The notes: generated by a model from the letters alone, not told the origin. Numbered from the stretch's first letter, positions 8,361 through 17,403 are shown. The stretch: DNA of 64,000 nt from Rhodococcus xishaensis (GCF_004011825.1 NZ_RKLO01000003.1:372001-436000), one strand, 5' to 3'. Numbers and translations are program-made.

Positions 8361-8963
8361 TCAGGACACTGCGTCTGCCTGAGTTGACGGGTCCTTCTTG
8401 TCGAACCGAATGCGGTCGTCAACGCCGTAGGGGACGGTGGACCCATCGTCGAGACCGACTACTACTTGTGTGCTCTCGAGCCTCACCCACTCCACAGCAC
8501 GGCCACCGATCCTTCGCCCGATGTGCGAGCGGTTGACCGCACCGGCCCGTGTCGTCGGCACTCGCGGTGCCTTGTCCGCCACGTCAGGCGAACACACCCG
8601 ACAGCGCTTGTACCGGCGAACCTCGTTGACGTGCTCTGCTGTTTCGAGCCGCGGTAAACGTGGCCACCCGGCTACTCGAATCTCCCTGTAGAGCTTCTCG
8701 ATCGACAGGTCATAGCCGAAGGGCCACCCACTGCGCAGATCAAGATGCTCGCGCACGGACTTGCAGTCCAGGGTGTGAACCATATTGGCGGCACTGATGA
8801 TGAACCGAGCTCCGCCCTCGATCTGCTCGTCAATCAGGCGCTGATTGCGCGCAAGCCAAACCTCGACCTCCGTAGCGAACTCGGAGACCTCTGCCTCCGT
8901 CGCTGGTCGCCCGATTGCCGCGCACGCCTCGCAATCGCAGTCGGGTTCAAACTCGATAGTCAT
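8361..8963 (-). CDS. Hypothetical protein, possible zinc-binding cysteines
   Basis: A 200-residue protein I do not recognise. The ATG at 8961-8963 follows AGGAGAG at good spacing. The N-terminus is acidic and cysteine-rich (CDCEAC at about residues 9-14). A middle segment has HTLDC (H-x3-C) and, about 50 residues on, RYKRCRVCSPDV (C-x2-C), which together could bind a metal. The C-terminal 60 residues (GRAVEWVRLESTQVVVGLDDGSTVPYG) look beta-rich. It lies inside a degenerate accessory patch but has no stop or frameshift itself, so it may still be functional. Similar short proteins occur, I believe, on actinobacterial mobile elements, but this is inference. Confidence 0.6.
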   Translation of the reverse strand: MTIEFEPDCDCEACAAIGRPATEAEVSEFATEVEVWLARNQRLIDEQIEGGARFIISAANMVHTLDCKSVREHLDLRSGWPFGYDLSIEKLYREIRVAGWPRLPRLETAEHVNEVRRYKRCRVCSPDVADKAPRVPTTRAGAVNRSHIGRRIGGRAVEWVRLESTQVVVGLDDGSTVPYGVDDRIRFDKKDPSTQADAVS

Positions 8964-9375
8964 GCTGGTGCTCTCCTCCACTTCCCACGCGCGCAATTCC
9001 GGCCACCGGGATCATATCTAGATCGAGACCCGATGCAAGTGTAAATACCAACTACAACAACACTATTCACCGTCGAAGGCACAGGTTGTGCAGGGTCCGC
9101 TGTCGGTGGCTCAGCGGGAGTTGTGTCGGTGTCGGGGTGTTGTGGGGCGTTCTCGGGTGGTGGTGCCGCGGCATTCCGATACCCGAGCCCAGGAGAGGGG
9201 ACTAGAGCTTCTTCGGACAGGTGTCTAGGCGGGATCCTGCCCGCTGGACAGGCGGGGATCACCGAGCAGGCGGGGATCAGCCGTGTATGAGCTGGTGCAT
9301 GATGCGGCAGTGGCGCCGCGCCTCGTTGCCGATGGTGCGGCTCTCTCGTTGGAGACTCTCGTCGCCCGGCCGAGT
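8964..9375. other. Intergenic stretch without a supported gene
   Basis: About 410 bases with no credible coding frame on either strand. It begins with the promoter side of the hypothetical gene and contains two direct copies of CAGGCGGGGATCA (9249-9261 and 9268-9280). It leads into the recombinase remnant and looks like decayed mobile DNA. Confidence 0.5.
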
Positions 9376-9624
9376 CGGTCCAGCTGCAATCGGTCATCAG
9401 GGCGATGGACACCACCACCATTGCCGCTGGCGGCAAGCTGATCTTCTCCAGCTTCGGTGCTCTCGCCTAGTTCGAACGCACCCTCATCCGTGAGCGCAGC
9501 TCCGTGGGCAGGCAGGCGAAGCTCATGCGTGACAAGGGGATGAGCCAGCTTGCGATCGCCGAGGATGCTAGGGGTCGGCCGCACGACGCTGTACCGGAAC
9601 CTTGGTACACAGAATGGGCAGTGA
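9376..9624 (+). pseudogene. Serine recombinase (resolvase/invertase) C-terminal remnant
   Basis: The frame from about 9396 reads IRAMDTTTIAAGGKLIFSSF then GALA-stop-FERTLIRERSSVG and KLMRDKGMSQLAIAE. This matches the serine resolvase core where TTTPGGKLVFHIFAALAEFERDLIRERT is usual. The Glu before FER is replaced by a TAG stop at 9468-9470. Near 9565 the frame slips by one and continues as LGVGRTTLYRNL, the C-terminal helix-turn-helix, ending at TGA 9622-9624. The catalytic N-terminus with its serine is missing. A nonsense codon plus a frameshift plus truncation make this a clear pseudogene, probably of a Tn3-type or plasmid resolvase. Confidence 0.8.
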
Positions 9625-9761
9625 GACAAGACGTGACGCCCCCACCGGCTGGGCCACGGCCAACGGGGACGTCACGCTATTGCCGCAGTTCCCCTGCCTT
9701 CACGAGTAGGCGGGCCGCTCGTCGGTTCGCGCGAACGGTTCCCGTTTACGAACGATGATGG

Positions 9762-10091
9762 TTGCTCAGCTCGAGGAGCGCCGCCGTGCTGGGGTGTTTC
9801 CGGCGGGGAGGTTTCTCGGTCCGGCTCACCGCGCACGCCTACGCAGTCGTTGACAGCTACATCTACGGCTTCGCGATTCAGGAGGCGTCGCTGCCCGCCA
9901 CCGGGGGCGACGACATCAAGGCGCTCGCCGACGATATGGCCGAGGCCTTCGCTGGAGCGCCGCATCTCGCGGAGTTGACGGTGCAGCACGTCCTGCAACC
10001 GGGCTACGACTTCCGGGACGAGTTCGACTTCGGGCTCGAGCTCGTCCTCGACGGCCTCGAACGCGCCCTCGCTGATGAAGCCGTCGGATAG
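9762..10091 (+). pseudogene. TetR-family regulator, C-terminal fragment
   Basis: The frame gives AAVLGCFRRGGFSVRLTAHAY followed by VVDSYIYGFAIQEASLP, PHLAELTVQHVLQPGYDF and EFDFGLELVLDGLERAL. This is the ligand-binding C-terminal domain of tetracycline-repressor-type TetR proteins. The DNA-binding N-terminus is absent: the frame is closed by a TGA at 9756-9758, and no helix-turn-helix can be read in other frames nearby. The TTG at 9762 is only the first possible start and has no ribosome-binding site. It is treated as a stub left by deletion or insertion next to the recombinase remnant. Confidence 0.7.
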
Positions 10092-10162
10092 TCCCGCGGC
10101 CAGGCAAGGGCGCAAACCATCTACAATGAATATCGACGACTCTGTTTGCAGCGCAAACTAAT

Positions 10163-11032
10163 TCACGAAACCAACTCACCACGCAGGAGACGGCCGACGG
10201 CACGACCGTCGGCCAATTCTCGCCGGTCGTCAGGATGCTCGAGGTAGTAGCGCAGGAACCAATACAACGGAACCGCACCGACCTCGAACTGGTCAGCCTT
10301 GGCGACGATCGCCGGCGGCGACTTCAACACGCCGGAGAACGGGCCTCGATAGTGCCGGTCGATTGTCAACGCGTCTGGGTTCGCCGGAGAGATTCGGATC
10401 GCAGAGTTTCGCTGGTATTCGCGAAGACTAGTCGCCTCGAGACCCGCAATTCGATCCCACTCGATCGACTGGGTCTCTATCCCACGGCGAACCCTGAGTT
10501 CTGTGGGTGTACAGACGATCAGCGGATTCCTGAGACGACCCGTCGCCAGAAGGACCACATATCCCCCACAGCACACCCCCAAGGCCCCGACAAGAAACGG
10601 GAAGAGCGACTCCTGGCTCGCAGTCATCGGAAACGTGTACACACCAGTGAACATCCCGACGGAGAACGCCAGACATGCCACGGTGCCCAGTAGGAGATAT
10701 GAGCGCAAGAGCAAGGCATGCAACCGATTCGCAGTGATCGCTGTACCTTCCGGACGTAACTCACAGGATCCGACACGGGCACGCGTTCTCATGCGTGAAC
10801 GGATAACCTCCAAACCCGGTACAGAGACGGCCGCCATGCTGAGGAACGCGGGCAGGTAGAACCAAAGATACTCAAACCTACCTTCGACTAGGGCTGCAAC
10901 CGTCTGCCAGGCCCATAGCAGTGCGAAAGATGCAACCATGGCCAAGCCGAGGAAGATGAGCCAACGCATCTTGCGGGAGTACAGCCAGTCGGCTGGAATT
11001 CTACCGTCCTCACCGCTCCGCTGAGCCTCCAT
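10163..11032 (-). CDS. Four-TM membrane protein, candidate immunity protein
   Basis: A 289-residue protein of unknown family. Hydrophobic helices are visible at about residues 23-48 (WLIFLGLAMVASFALLWAWQ), 56-78, 100-128 and 140-163. The rest is a cytosolic domain whose start (LIVCTPTELRVRRGIETQSIEW) has the beta pattern of a bacterial PH-like domain. ATG at 11032 overlaps the stop of the preceding gene by one base (TGATG), so the two are made together; a GTG at 11041 is an alternative. Downstream placement after a secreted glycine-zipper protein suggests protection against it, as TsaI does for TspA in staphylococci; this is inference. Confidence 0.75.
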   Translation of the reverse strand: MEAQRSGEDGRIPADWLYSRKMRWLIFLGLAMVASFALLWAWQTVAALVEGRFEYLWFYLPAFLSMAAVSVPGLEVIRSRMRTRARVGSCELRPEGTAITANRLHALLLRSYLLLGTVACLAFSVGMFTGVYTFPMTASQESLFPFLVGALGVCCGGYVVLLATGRLRNPLIVCTPTELRVRRGIETQSIEWDRIAGLEATSLREYQRNSAIRISPANPDALTIDRHYRGPFSGVLKSPPAIVAKADQFEVGAVPLYWFLRYYLEHPDDRRELADGRAVGRLLRGELVS

Positions 11033-12378
11033 CAATAGCACACAGCCTTCCCTAGTTCAGAACCGATCCATCCGAACACCCAAGCGCCAGCGGCACCCCC
11101 AGCTGCCGCACCCACCGGCCCGGCTAGGGCGCCCAGACCCACGGCCGACGCCCAACCACCCGCGGTTCCCGCTGCTCCGGTGATCGCCGCCTGACACCTT
11201 GCCTCGTCTGAGTCCGCCATGTAGAAGTCCCATAACGCCGCCCCGACCGCGAGGGCGGGTCCCCCGTACTTCGCCCCGTAGTGAAGGTTCTCGACGGTCT
11301 CCGACACCACACCAGGCATCGCGCCCTTGATCGCGTTACTTGTGTGCGTCTCAACCCCGGCAAGAACACCACCGGCCGTCGTCAGCGCCGGATGGGTGAA
11401 GAATTCGCTGTCCGGTGGAATCTCTTGCGGCATCTTCCCTTGTGGGTAGATCATCGTTCGGGTGGTGCCGTCGGGGTACTCGGTAGTCTCGACAAGGGTT
11501 CGGTCCTCGTAGGTGATCTCCGTGATCTTCTGCCCTGAGTCGGTCTCGAAGGTATTCGTTGTGGCCAACCGGTTCCCGTCGGGATCGAAGTCCTCCTGAA
11601 CCAGCATCGGCCGCTCCTTCCACGAGCCGGCAAACGTACTCGACTCGGTGAACACCTTGCTGCTGCCGTCCTGCATGAACACGGTCTTTGTGTTCTCGCC
11701 CTGATCGTTGACCGACACTTCAGTGCGGGCCACGGTGACCGCGGCATCGAGATCACGTTCCTGCACCTGGTAGTCGAGCAAGGGCATTCCTGCGGTCATC
11801 GGAACGTCGGACACCGGCTCTGCGCCGACGTCCCACAACGTCTCGATCGGACCCGGTTGTCTCTCGACCAGGCCGTATGTAGCGGCGACAGCATGCAGCG
11901 CGTCGGACAATTCGTCATCGGCACGCCCCACCGCGTACATAAGCGGGTTCAGGTCCAACTGCTGCGCGTCCCGCTGCTCTATCAGCTCGGCCGCCTCCTC
12001 CGCCGACATCTCAACCGGTTTCAGCGTCACGACCCACCGATCCGAGACCACGAACGGCCCACCCTCGAGTTCCGTGACACGCTCGAAGAGGGAATTCTTC
12101 GCCGCCGTCAACGTGTAGAAGCCTTGTTCGAGCGCCCGAGCGAGCCCTTCCCCGAGGTCGGCGAGGTCGGCCGCTCTCCTCTTGGCACGTCCAAACGCGT
12201 CAGCCGCCGCGGCCTGCGCCACGCCGTCCCATGCCCGCATCTCAGGCAAGTCGTCACAGCGCGCGGCGACAGACACCGCCGCATCCTCGGCGCGACGGGC
12301 CCGTTCGCGCAGCACCGCCGCGTTGACGCTCAGCGACTCGAAGGACCACGACGACAGCCGACTTCGTGACGGAATCAC
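11032..12378 (-). CDS. WXG-type T7SS substrate with glycine-zipper C-terminus, candidate toxin
   Basis: A 448-residue protein in three parts. Residues 1-105 are a helical hairpin of the WXG100/LXG kind, with W50-D51-G52 at the turn. Residues 200-330 are polar and beta-rich with repeated D-x-G-turns (DPDGNRLATTNTFETDSG, YPDGTTRTMIYPQG). Residues 397-448 form a Gly/Ala-rich membrane-active-looking tail (GLGALAGPVGAAAGGAAG, then WIGSELGKAVCY). A secreted protein whose tail inserts into membranes fits. The GTG start overlaps the EspC-like gene by four bases (GTGA), and its stop overlaps the membrane gene. No nuclease or ADP-ribosyl motif is visible. Confidence 0.75.
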   Translation of the reverse strand: MIPSRSRLSSWSFESLSVNAAVLRERARRAEDAAVSVAARCDDLPEMRAWDGVAQAAAADAFGRAKRRAADLADLGEGLARALEQGFYTLTAAKNSLFERVTELEGGPFVVSDRWVVTLKPVEMSAEEAAELIEQRDAQQLDLNPLMYAVGRADDELSDALHAVAATYGLVERQPGPIETLWDVGAEPVSDVPMTAGMPLLDYQVQERDLDAAVTVARTEVSVNDQGENTKTVFMQDGSSKVFTESSTFAGSWKERPMLVQEDFDPDGNRLATTNTFETDSGQKITEITYEDRTLVETTEYPDGTTRTMIYPQGKMPQEIPPDSEFFTHPALTTAGGVLAGVETHTSNAIKGAMPGVVSETVENLHYGAKYGGPALAVGAALWDFYMADSDEARCQAAITGAAGTAGGWASAVGLGALAGPVGAAAGGAAGAWVFGWIGSELGKAVCY

Positions 12379-12668
12379 GATTCCGGAAGCACCTCGGCGA
12401 CCAACGCAGCAAACTCCAAATCGGACACTTCGTACGAGTCGGCGTTACCGGCGGCCGTCGCGGCGAGACCGGCGTATCCGTCCGCCAGCTCGCGCACGGA
12501 CTCGGCAACGAAATCCGCGACGAAACGCGACGTCCATTCCGCTGTCGAGCCAGGCATTCCGGCCGGACCCTCTACGATGGGTCCACCCAAATCGGATTCT
12601 CGGATCGCCGATCCCGCTTCCGATGTTTCCCGCGCGAATGCACGCAGAACTGCTTGATCAACAAGCAT
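12375..12668 (-). CDS. EspC-like type VII secretion-associated protein
   Basis: A 97-residue protein of the EspC/DUF2580-like family: an all-helical small partner found before type VII secretion substrates in mycobacteria and rhodococci. It starts MLVDQAVLRAFARE, a family-like N-terminus, and has a second amphipathic helix WTSRFVADFVAESVRELADGY and a short C-terminal helix. It has no signal peptide. It is the first gene of a three-gene unit in which all stops and starts overlap, which suggests that it pairs with the WXG-type product for export through an ESX machine encoded elsewhere. Confidence 0.7.
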   Translation of the reverse strand: MLVDQAVLRAFARETSEAGSAIRESDLGGPIVEGPAGMPGSTAEWTSRFVADFVAESVRELADGYAGLAATAAGNADSYEVSDLEFAALVAEVLPES

Positions 12669-12787
12669 GCGGTAGTGCCCCCCTATGACGTTTACCCAGC
12701 CCGATCAGCTCCCGGTGGATCGGTGCCAGCCAGGATGGCACAATCGGGCATACGGGGCAAAGCCCTCCGCTCACCGCAACCCGACGC

Positions 12788-14416
12788 TCACAACAACCCG
12801 CTCGAACTCGACCTCCGCAACTTGCCCGACGACGTCTTCGGCAGAGACCCCGGCCCGAGGACTGCAACGGTACGGGGCCGCGCACCGACCTCGGTGACGA
12901 TGGCGTGTGCGACGTCGCGCTCGATCCGTTTGACCTCGTCCGGGTCGTCGATTGCGTTGGTCTCCACCGCAACTGCGAAACTCTCCCGCTTGTCCCCGGC
13001 GTCGAGACGGATCGCGACCGCGTTGCCGGGGCGCACGCCGGGGACCGACCCGGCCGCACGTTCGATGTCGGTGGGATAGATGTTGCGGCCGCCCATGATG
13101 ATCACGTCCTTGACGCGTCCGCACACGACGACGAGACCGTCCTCGGTGAAGTATCCGATGTCGCCGGTGTTGATCCAGCCGTCCTCGTCCTGCGTCGCCT
13201 CGGGCCCGTCGACGGTGAGATACCTAGGGGTGACGGACTTTCCGCGCAACTCGATCACCCCGACCGCGCGCCGCGGCAACTCCAGCCCGTCTCGCGCGAC
13301 GACCCGACCCTCGAGACCGGGAACGAGTGGCCCGAGTGTGGCCATGGGCCGGGCGTTCGCCCGGTTGGAGCGCACCGCCAGACTGGCGGCTTCGAGCAGG
13401 TCCGGGTCGACGTGGTCGAGGACCAATCCCTGCCCCGGTTCGGGCACCGACACCGCCAGGGTCACCTCGGCCATACCGTACGTGGGTGCGAGGGCCAGCG
13501 GGTCGAGGCCGAAGCGGGCGCCGGCATCTGCAAGCGCGATCATCGTTTCGGGGTCGACCGGTTCGGCTCCGTTGAGCATGCACCGCATCGCCGACAGGTC
13601 GTACTCTCCGGGACCCGACTGCGCGAGCCGGCGTGCCAGCAACGAGTAGGCGAAGTTCGGTGCAGCGGTTATGGTTCCGCGGTACTTACCCATCAGCTCG
13701 GCCCACAGAAGGGGCGTCTTGAGGAAGTCCAGTGGCGTGATGTGGACGGTAGTGGCACCGATCTGCATCGGGACGGTGAGGAACCCGATCATCCCCATGT
13801 CGTGGAACAACGGTAGCCAACTGATCATCACGTCACGTTCGGTGTTGAACTTGACGCGATCGATCATCGCGTAAGCGTTCGCGTAGAAGTTGCCGTGGGT
13901 GAGCTGCACAGCCTTGGGCGACCCGGTGGAACCGGAGGTCAACTGCTGCAGCGCGATGTCGGTCTCGGCCGTTTCGACCGGGTCGATCTCGTGGCCCGCC
14001 CGCATCGTCTCGATGGTGATGACCTTGATGCCGCGTTCGGTGAGCAGCGGCACAGCCGCCTCGAACGGCGCTGCGACGATCACCGCCGCAGCGGAGATCA
14101 TCCCGATGATCGTTTCGGTGTCCTGCGCCCACACCTGCAGATCGGTGCGTGGGGTCGGCTGGTGCAGCATCGTCACCGACGCACCCCGCATCCACGTGGC
14201 CTGACAGGCCGGCGCAATGTCGGCGGGCATCCCGGCGAGGACCCCGATCGCGTCGCCGTGGCCGATGCCGGCGTCGGCCAGCGCTCCAGCCATGCGGCGC
14301 GCAAGGGCGTGCACCTCACCCCAGGACTGTCGGAGCGGCGCATCCGGCTCACCCGTGATCAGGGCCTGCGAACTGGTCGCCGCGGTGGCATACATCTCGT
14401 CGGTGAACTTGCTCAT
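12788..14416 (-). CDS. Acyl-AMP/acyl-CoA ligase, Pks16-like
   Basis: An adenylate-forming enzyme that activates fatty acids, of 542 residues. Visible motifs are the P-loop [16 protein letters not shown] (about 160-175), [11 protein letters not shown] (A5-like), [30 protein letters not shown] and the C-terminal lysine motif [11 protein letters not shown]. The GRN-x-YP-x-DIE form is common in fatty acyl-AMP ligases, but no clear FAAL insertion was identified, so CoA ligase activity cannot be ruled out. Length and position near pth and ispE match mycobacterial Rv1013/pks16 as I recall it. AGGAG lies before the ATG. The last seven residues (SSSSGLL) are lower-complexity than usual. Confidence 0.85.
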   Translation of the reverse strand: MSKFTDEMYATAATSSQALITGEPDAPLRQSWGEVHALARRMAGALADAGIGHGDAIGVLAGMPADIAPACQATWMRGASVTMLHQPTPRTDLQVWAQDTETIIGMISAAAVIVAAPFEAAVPLLTERGIKVITIETMRAGHEIDPVETAETDIALQQLTSGSTGSPKAVQLTHGNFYANAYAMIDRVKFNTERDVMISWLPLFHDMGMIGFLTVPMQIGATTVHITPLDFLKTPLLWAELMGKYRGTITAAPNFAYSLLARRLAQSGPGEYDLSAMRCMLNGAEPVDPETMIALADAGARFGLDPLALAPTYGMAEVTLAVSVPEPGQGLVLDHVDPDLLEAASLAVRSNRANARPMATLGPLVPGLEGRVVARDGLELPRRAVGVIELRGKSVTPRYLTVDGPEATQDEDGWINTGDIGYFTEDGLVVVCGRVKDVIIMGGRNIYPTDIERAAGSVPGVRPGNAVAIRLDAGDKRESFAVAVETNAIDDPDEVKRIERDVAHAIVTEVGARPRTVAVLGPGSLPKTSSGKLRRSSSSGLL

Positions 14417-14579
14417 CCAAGGCTCCTACCGTCCTCTGCGGACACTACGACCCACCGCCATTCTGCGTGACGTATCTCGGCAAGCGGTGCCGACCTGTTA
14501 CCGCAGTTCTCAGCCCGCGTACCCTGGTGACGGTTCTCAACAGACAGTCCACCGGCCCCGACTTTCGAGAGGTTCACCG

Positions 14580-16322
14580 TTGAACAGCGCGCCCGACTCG
14601 GCCGAGATCACCACCGCCGAGAAGGCGTCCTCCACCGGTGGGCCCAGTGGCACGGCCACGGGTGGCCCCAGCGGCACGGCCACGGGTGGCCCCAGCGGCA
14701 CGGGGCCGACGTCGCTCGCGGCCGAGGCCGCCCGTCGCCGCACGTTCGCCGTCATCTCGCACCCGGACGCCGGTAAGTCCACGCTCACCGAGGCGCTCGC
14801 CCTCCACGCGAAGGTCATCTCCGAGGCCGGTGCTGTGCACGGCAAGGCCGGTCGCAAATCGACCGTGTCCGACTGGATGGAGATGGAGAAGGCCCGCGGC
14901 ATCTCGGTGTCGTCGACGGCCCTGCAGTTCAACTACCACGCCGAAGGCACCCCCGACGACCAGATCAACGTCGTCAACCTGGTCGACACCCCCGGCCACT
15001 CCGACTTCTCGGAGGACACCTACCGCGTCCTGACGGCCGTCGACGCCGCGGTCATGCTCATCGACGCCGCGAAGGGCCTCGAGCCGCAGACCCTCAAGCT
15101 CTTCCAGGTTTGCCGCCACCGCGGCATACCGGTCATCACGGTGATCAACAAGTGGGACCGGCCCGGCCGTGCCCCCCTCGAACTGCTCGACGAGATCGAC
15201 GAGCGGATCGGCCTGACCCCGACACCGCTGTTCTGGCCGGTCGGAATCGCGGGTGACTTCCGCGGTCTGCTGCGCCGCGGTGAGGACGGAGTTGCCGAAG
15301 AGTACATCCGCTTCACCCGCACCGCAGGTGGCGCGAAGATCGCACCCGAGGAGCGCCTGACGCCGGACGATGCTTCCGCGCGGGAGGGATCGGAGTGGGT
15401 GACCGCGGCCGAGGAGAGCGAACTGCTCTCGGCCACCGGGCAGGATCACGACCAGGAACTGTTCCTAGCCGGCCAGACATCGCCGGTGATCTTCGCTTCG
15501 GCGATGCTCAACTTCGGCGTGCGACAGATCCTCGACACACTCATCGCGCTCGCCCCCGCACCGGGCGCCCGTAAGGACGTCGCCGAAGGTGCCCGCGCGG
15601 TGACCGACCCGTTCAGCGCGGTCGTGTTCAAGGTGCAGGCCGGCATGGATGCCGCTCACCGCGACCGGCTGGCGTTCATGCGCGTCGTCTCGGGCGTGTT
15701 CGAGCGGGGCATGGTCGTCACCCACGCACAGACCGGTAAGCCGTTCGCGACCAAGTACGCTCTGACGGTCTTCGGCCGTGACCGCTCCACCGTCGAGAAT
15801 GCTTATCCCGGTGACATCGTCGGCCTCGTCAACGCGAATGCGCTCGCCCCCGGGCACACGCTGTTCACCGACAAGAAGGTCGAGTACCCGCCGATTCCGT
15901 CGTTCGCGCCCGAGCACTTCTCGGTTCTCCGCGCGGAGAGCGCGAGCAAGTACAAGCAGTTCCGCCGGGCCGTCGACCAGCTCGAGTCCGAGGGCGTAGT
16001 GCAGATCCTGCGCAACGACATCCGTGGTGACGCCTCCCCGGTCATGGCGGCCGTTGGACCCATGCAGTTCGAGGTGGTGGCCGCACGAATGAAGGCCGAG
16101 TTCAACGTCGAGGCGCGGATGGAACCGCTCGGCTACGCCCTCGCCAGGCGCACCGACGCCGCGTCCGCGACCGAACTCGGACGGCAGCGCGGCGTCGAGG
16201 TCTTCACCCGCGCCGACGGCGTGCTGCTGGCGTTGTTCAGCGACAAGTGGCGGCTGCAGTACATCCAGAAGGAGATGCCCGAGCTCACCCTGGAACCGCT
16301 GGTCGCCGCCGGCGATCAGTGA
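14580..16322 (+). CDS. prfC: Peptide chain release factor 3
   Basis: RF3 is a GTPase that removes RF1/RF2 from the ribosome after termination. The 580-residue product has the G1 motif SHPDAGKSTLTEAL (near 60-73), the RF3 switch GRKSTVSDWMEMEKARGISV, DTPGHSDFSEDTYR (G3) and NKWDR (G4), and ends in the RF3 C-terminal domain. TTG at 14580 is chosen because GAGAGG (14567-14572) lies seven bases before it; the open frame extends upstream to 14217 without a site. The first 45 residues are a non-conserved extension with three octapeptide repeats. It is divergent from the acyl ligase gene. Confidence 0.93.
   Translation: MNSAPDSAEITTAEKASSTGGPSGTATGGPSGTATGGPSGTGPTSLAAEAARRRTFAVISHPDAGKSTLTEALALHAKVISEAGAVHGKAGRKSTVSDWMEMEKARGISVSSTALQFNYHAEGTPDDQINVVNLVDTPGHSDFSEDTYRVLTAVDAAVMLIDAAKGLEPQTLKLFQVCRHRGIPVITVINKWDRPGRAPLELLDEIDERIGLTPTPLFWPVGIAGDFRGLLRRGEDGVAEEYIRFTRTAGGAKIAPEERLTPDDASAREGSEWVTAAEESELLSATGQDHDQELFLAGQTSPVIFASAMLNFGVRQILDTLIALAPAPGARKDVAEGARAVTDPFSAVVFKVQAGMDAAHRDRLAFMRVVSGVFERGMVVTHAQTGKPFATKYALTVFGRDRSTVENAYPGDIVGLVNANALAPGHTLFTDKKVEYPPIPSFAPEHFSVLRAESASKYKQFRRAVDQLESEGVVQILRNDIRGDASPVMAAVGPMQFEVVAARMKAEFNVEARMEPLGYALARRTDAASATELGRQRGVEVFTRADGVLLALFSDKWRLQYIQKEMPELTLEPLVAAGDQ
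14637..14702 (+). repeat. 24-bp tandem repeat in the prfC N-terminus
   Basis: Two full copies and most of a third copy of a 24-base unit encode GGPSGTAT-GGPSGTAT-GGPSGT at residues 20-41 of RF3. The copies differ by only a few bases (first copy GGGCCCAGT, later GGCCCCAGC), which points to recent slippage. The segment is outside the GTPase fold and should be flexible. Confidence 0.9.
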
Positions 16323-16385
16323 GCCTGCGGCGCAGGTGTTCCTCCTCCACGGAATGATCCTCCGGCCAGTCCGGTTGGATTCGGT

Positions 16386-17258
16386 ATGGCAGAGGTGACA
16401 CACGACACAGAAGGAACGCCCAGCTACGGAAAGTTCGGCGTGTGGCGGCATGCTCTCGGATTGAAACCCGAGGTGGGTGCGGAGATCGAACGGCTCGGCT
16501 ACGGAGCCATCTGGCCGGGTGGATCACCACCGGCCGACCTTCAGATCATCGAGGATCTCATCGCCGGAACCGAGAAGATCACCGTCGCGACCGGCATCGT
16601 CAACATCTTCTCGGCACCCGCTGACGAGATCGCGAAGTCCTACCACCGCATCGAATCCCGTCATCCCGGACGATTCGTGCTCGGTATCGGCGTCGGCCAC
16701 CCCGAGGTGCCCGGAATGGGTGCCGAGAAGCCGTACGAGGCGCTCGTCCGCTATCTCGATGTCCTCGACGACGCGGGCGTCCCGAAGCAGCGCCGCGTGC
16801 TGGCCGCGCTCGGCCCCAAGGTGCTGAAGCTCGCCGCCGAACGATCCGCTGGAGCCCACCCGTACCTGACGCCGCCCGAGCACACGCGGCAGGCCCGCGA
16901 GGTCCTCGGCACCGGCGTACTACTCGCCCCCGAGCACAAAGTGGTCCTGTCCACCGACACCGACGCCGCCCGCGCAGTCGGACGCGAGGCCGTCGAGAAC
17001 CCCTACCTGCACCTGCGGAACTACCGCCGCAACCTCGAGCGCCTCGGCTTCCCGACAGCGGAGCTCGAGGGCGGCGGAAGCGACCGCCTCATCGACGCCC
17101 TCGTCGCGCACGGCGACGCCCAGACCGTCGCGTCTCGCCTCATAGCGCACCTGGACGCGGGAGCCGACCACGTCGCAGTGCAGGTGCTTCCGATGGCCGG
17201 TGATCCCATTCCCGCCCTACGGGAACTGGCGACAGCGTTGGAACTGGCCACAATCTAG
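16386..17258 (+). CDS. LLM-class F420-dependent oxidoreductase
   Basis: A luciferase-like monooxygenase-fold protein of 290 residues, of the actinobacterial TIGR03620-like group that usually binds coenzyme F420. Evidence: GVWRHALGLKPEVGAEIERLGYGAIWPGG at the N-terminus (first strands of the TIM barrel), ITVATGIVNIFS near residue 60, ESRHPGRFVLGIGVGHPE near 95 and a C-terminal AHLDAGADHVAVQVLP. The substrate is not evident. It begins 63 bases after prfC on the same strand. Confidence 0.85.
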   Translation: MAEVTHDTEGTPSYGKFGVWRHALGLKPEVGAEIERLGYGAIWPGGSPPADLQIIEDLIAGTEKITVATGIVNIFSAPADEIAKSYHRIESRHPGRFVLGIGVGHPEVPGMGAEKPYEALVRYLDVLDDAGVPKQRRVLAALGPKVLKLAAERSAGAHPYLTPPEHTRQAREVLGTGVLLAPEHKVVLSTDTDAARAVGREAVENPYLHLRNYRRNLERLGFPTAELEGGGSDRLIDALVAHGDAQTVASRLIAHLDAGADHVAVQVLPMAGDPIPALRELATALELATI

Positions 17259-17403
17259 GCCCGCGTGGGTTTCTCACGAACCGTTTCTCACCAAACCCTA
17301 AGGACTCGTCAAGAAGAACCGAGGTTCGCGCACATAACTTCGTCGCTGTGGAAGCAGCCCGGACCACGAAACCAGCCGGGACCACTGTGAACGAGGAGAA
17401 CAC

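Noticed and set aside
7618-10162. CRISPR array in the patch with the RAMP remnant
   Set aside because: No regularly spaced repeats were found; only two short CAGGCGGGGATCA copies occur.
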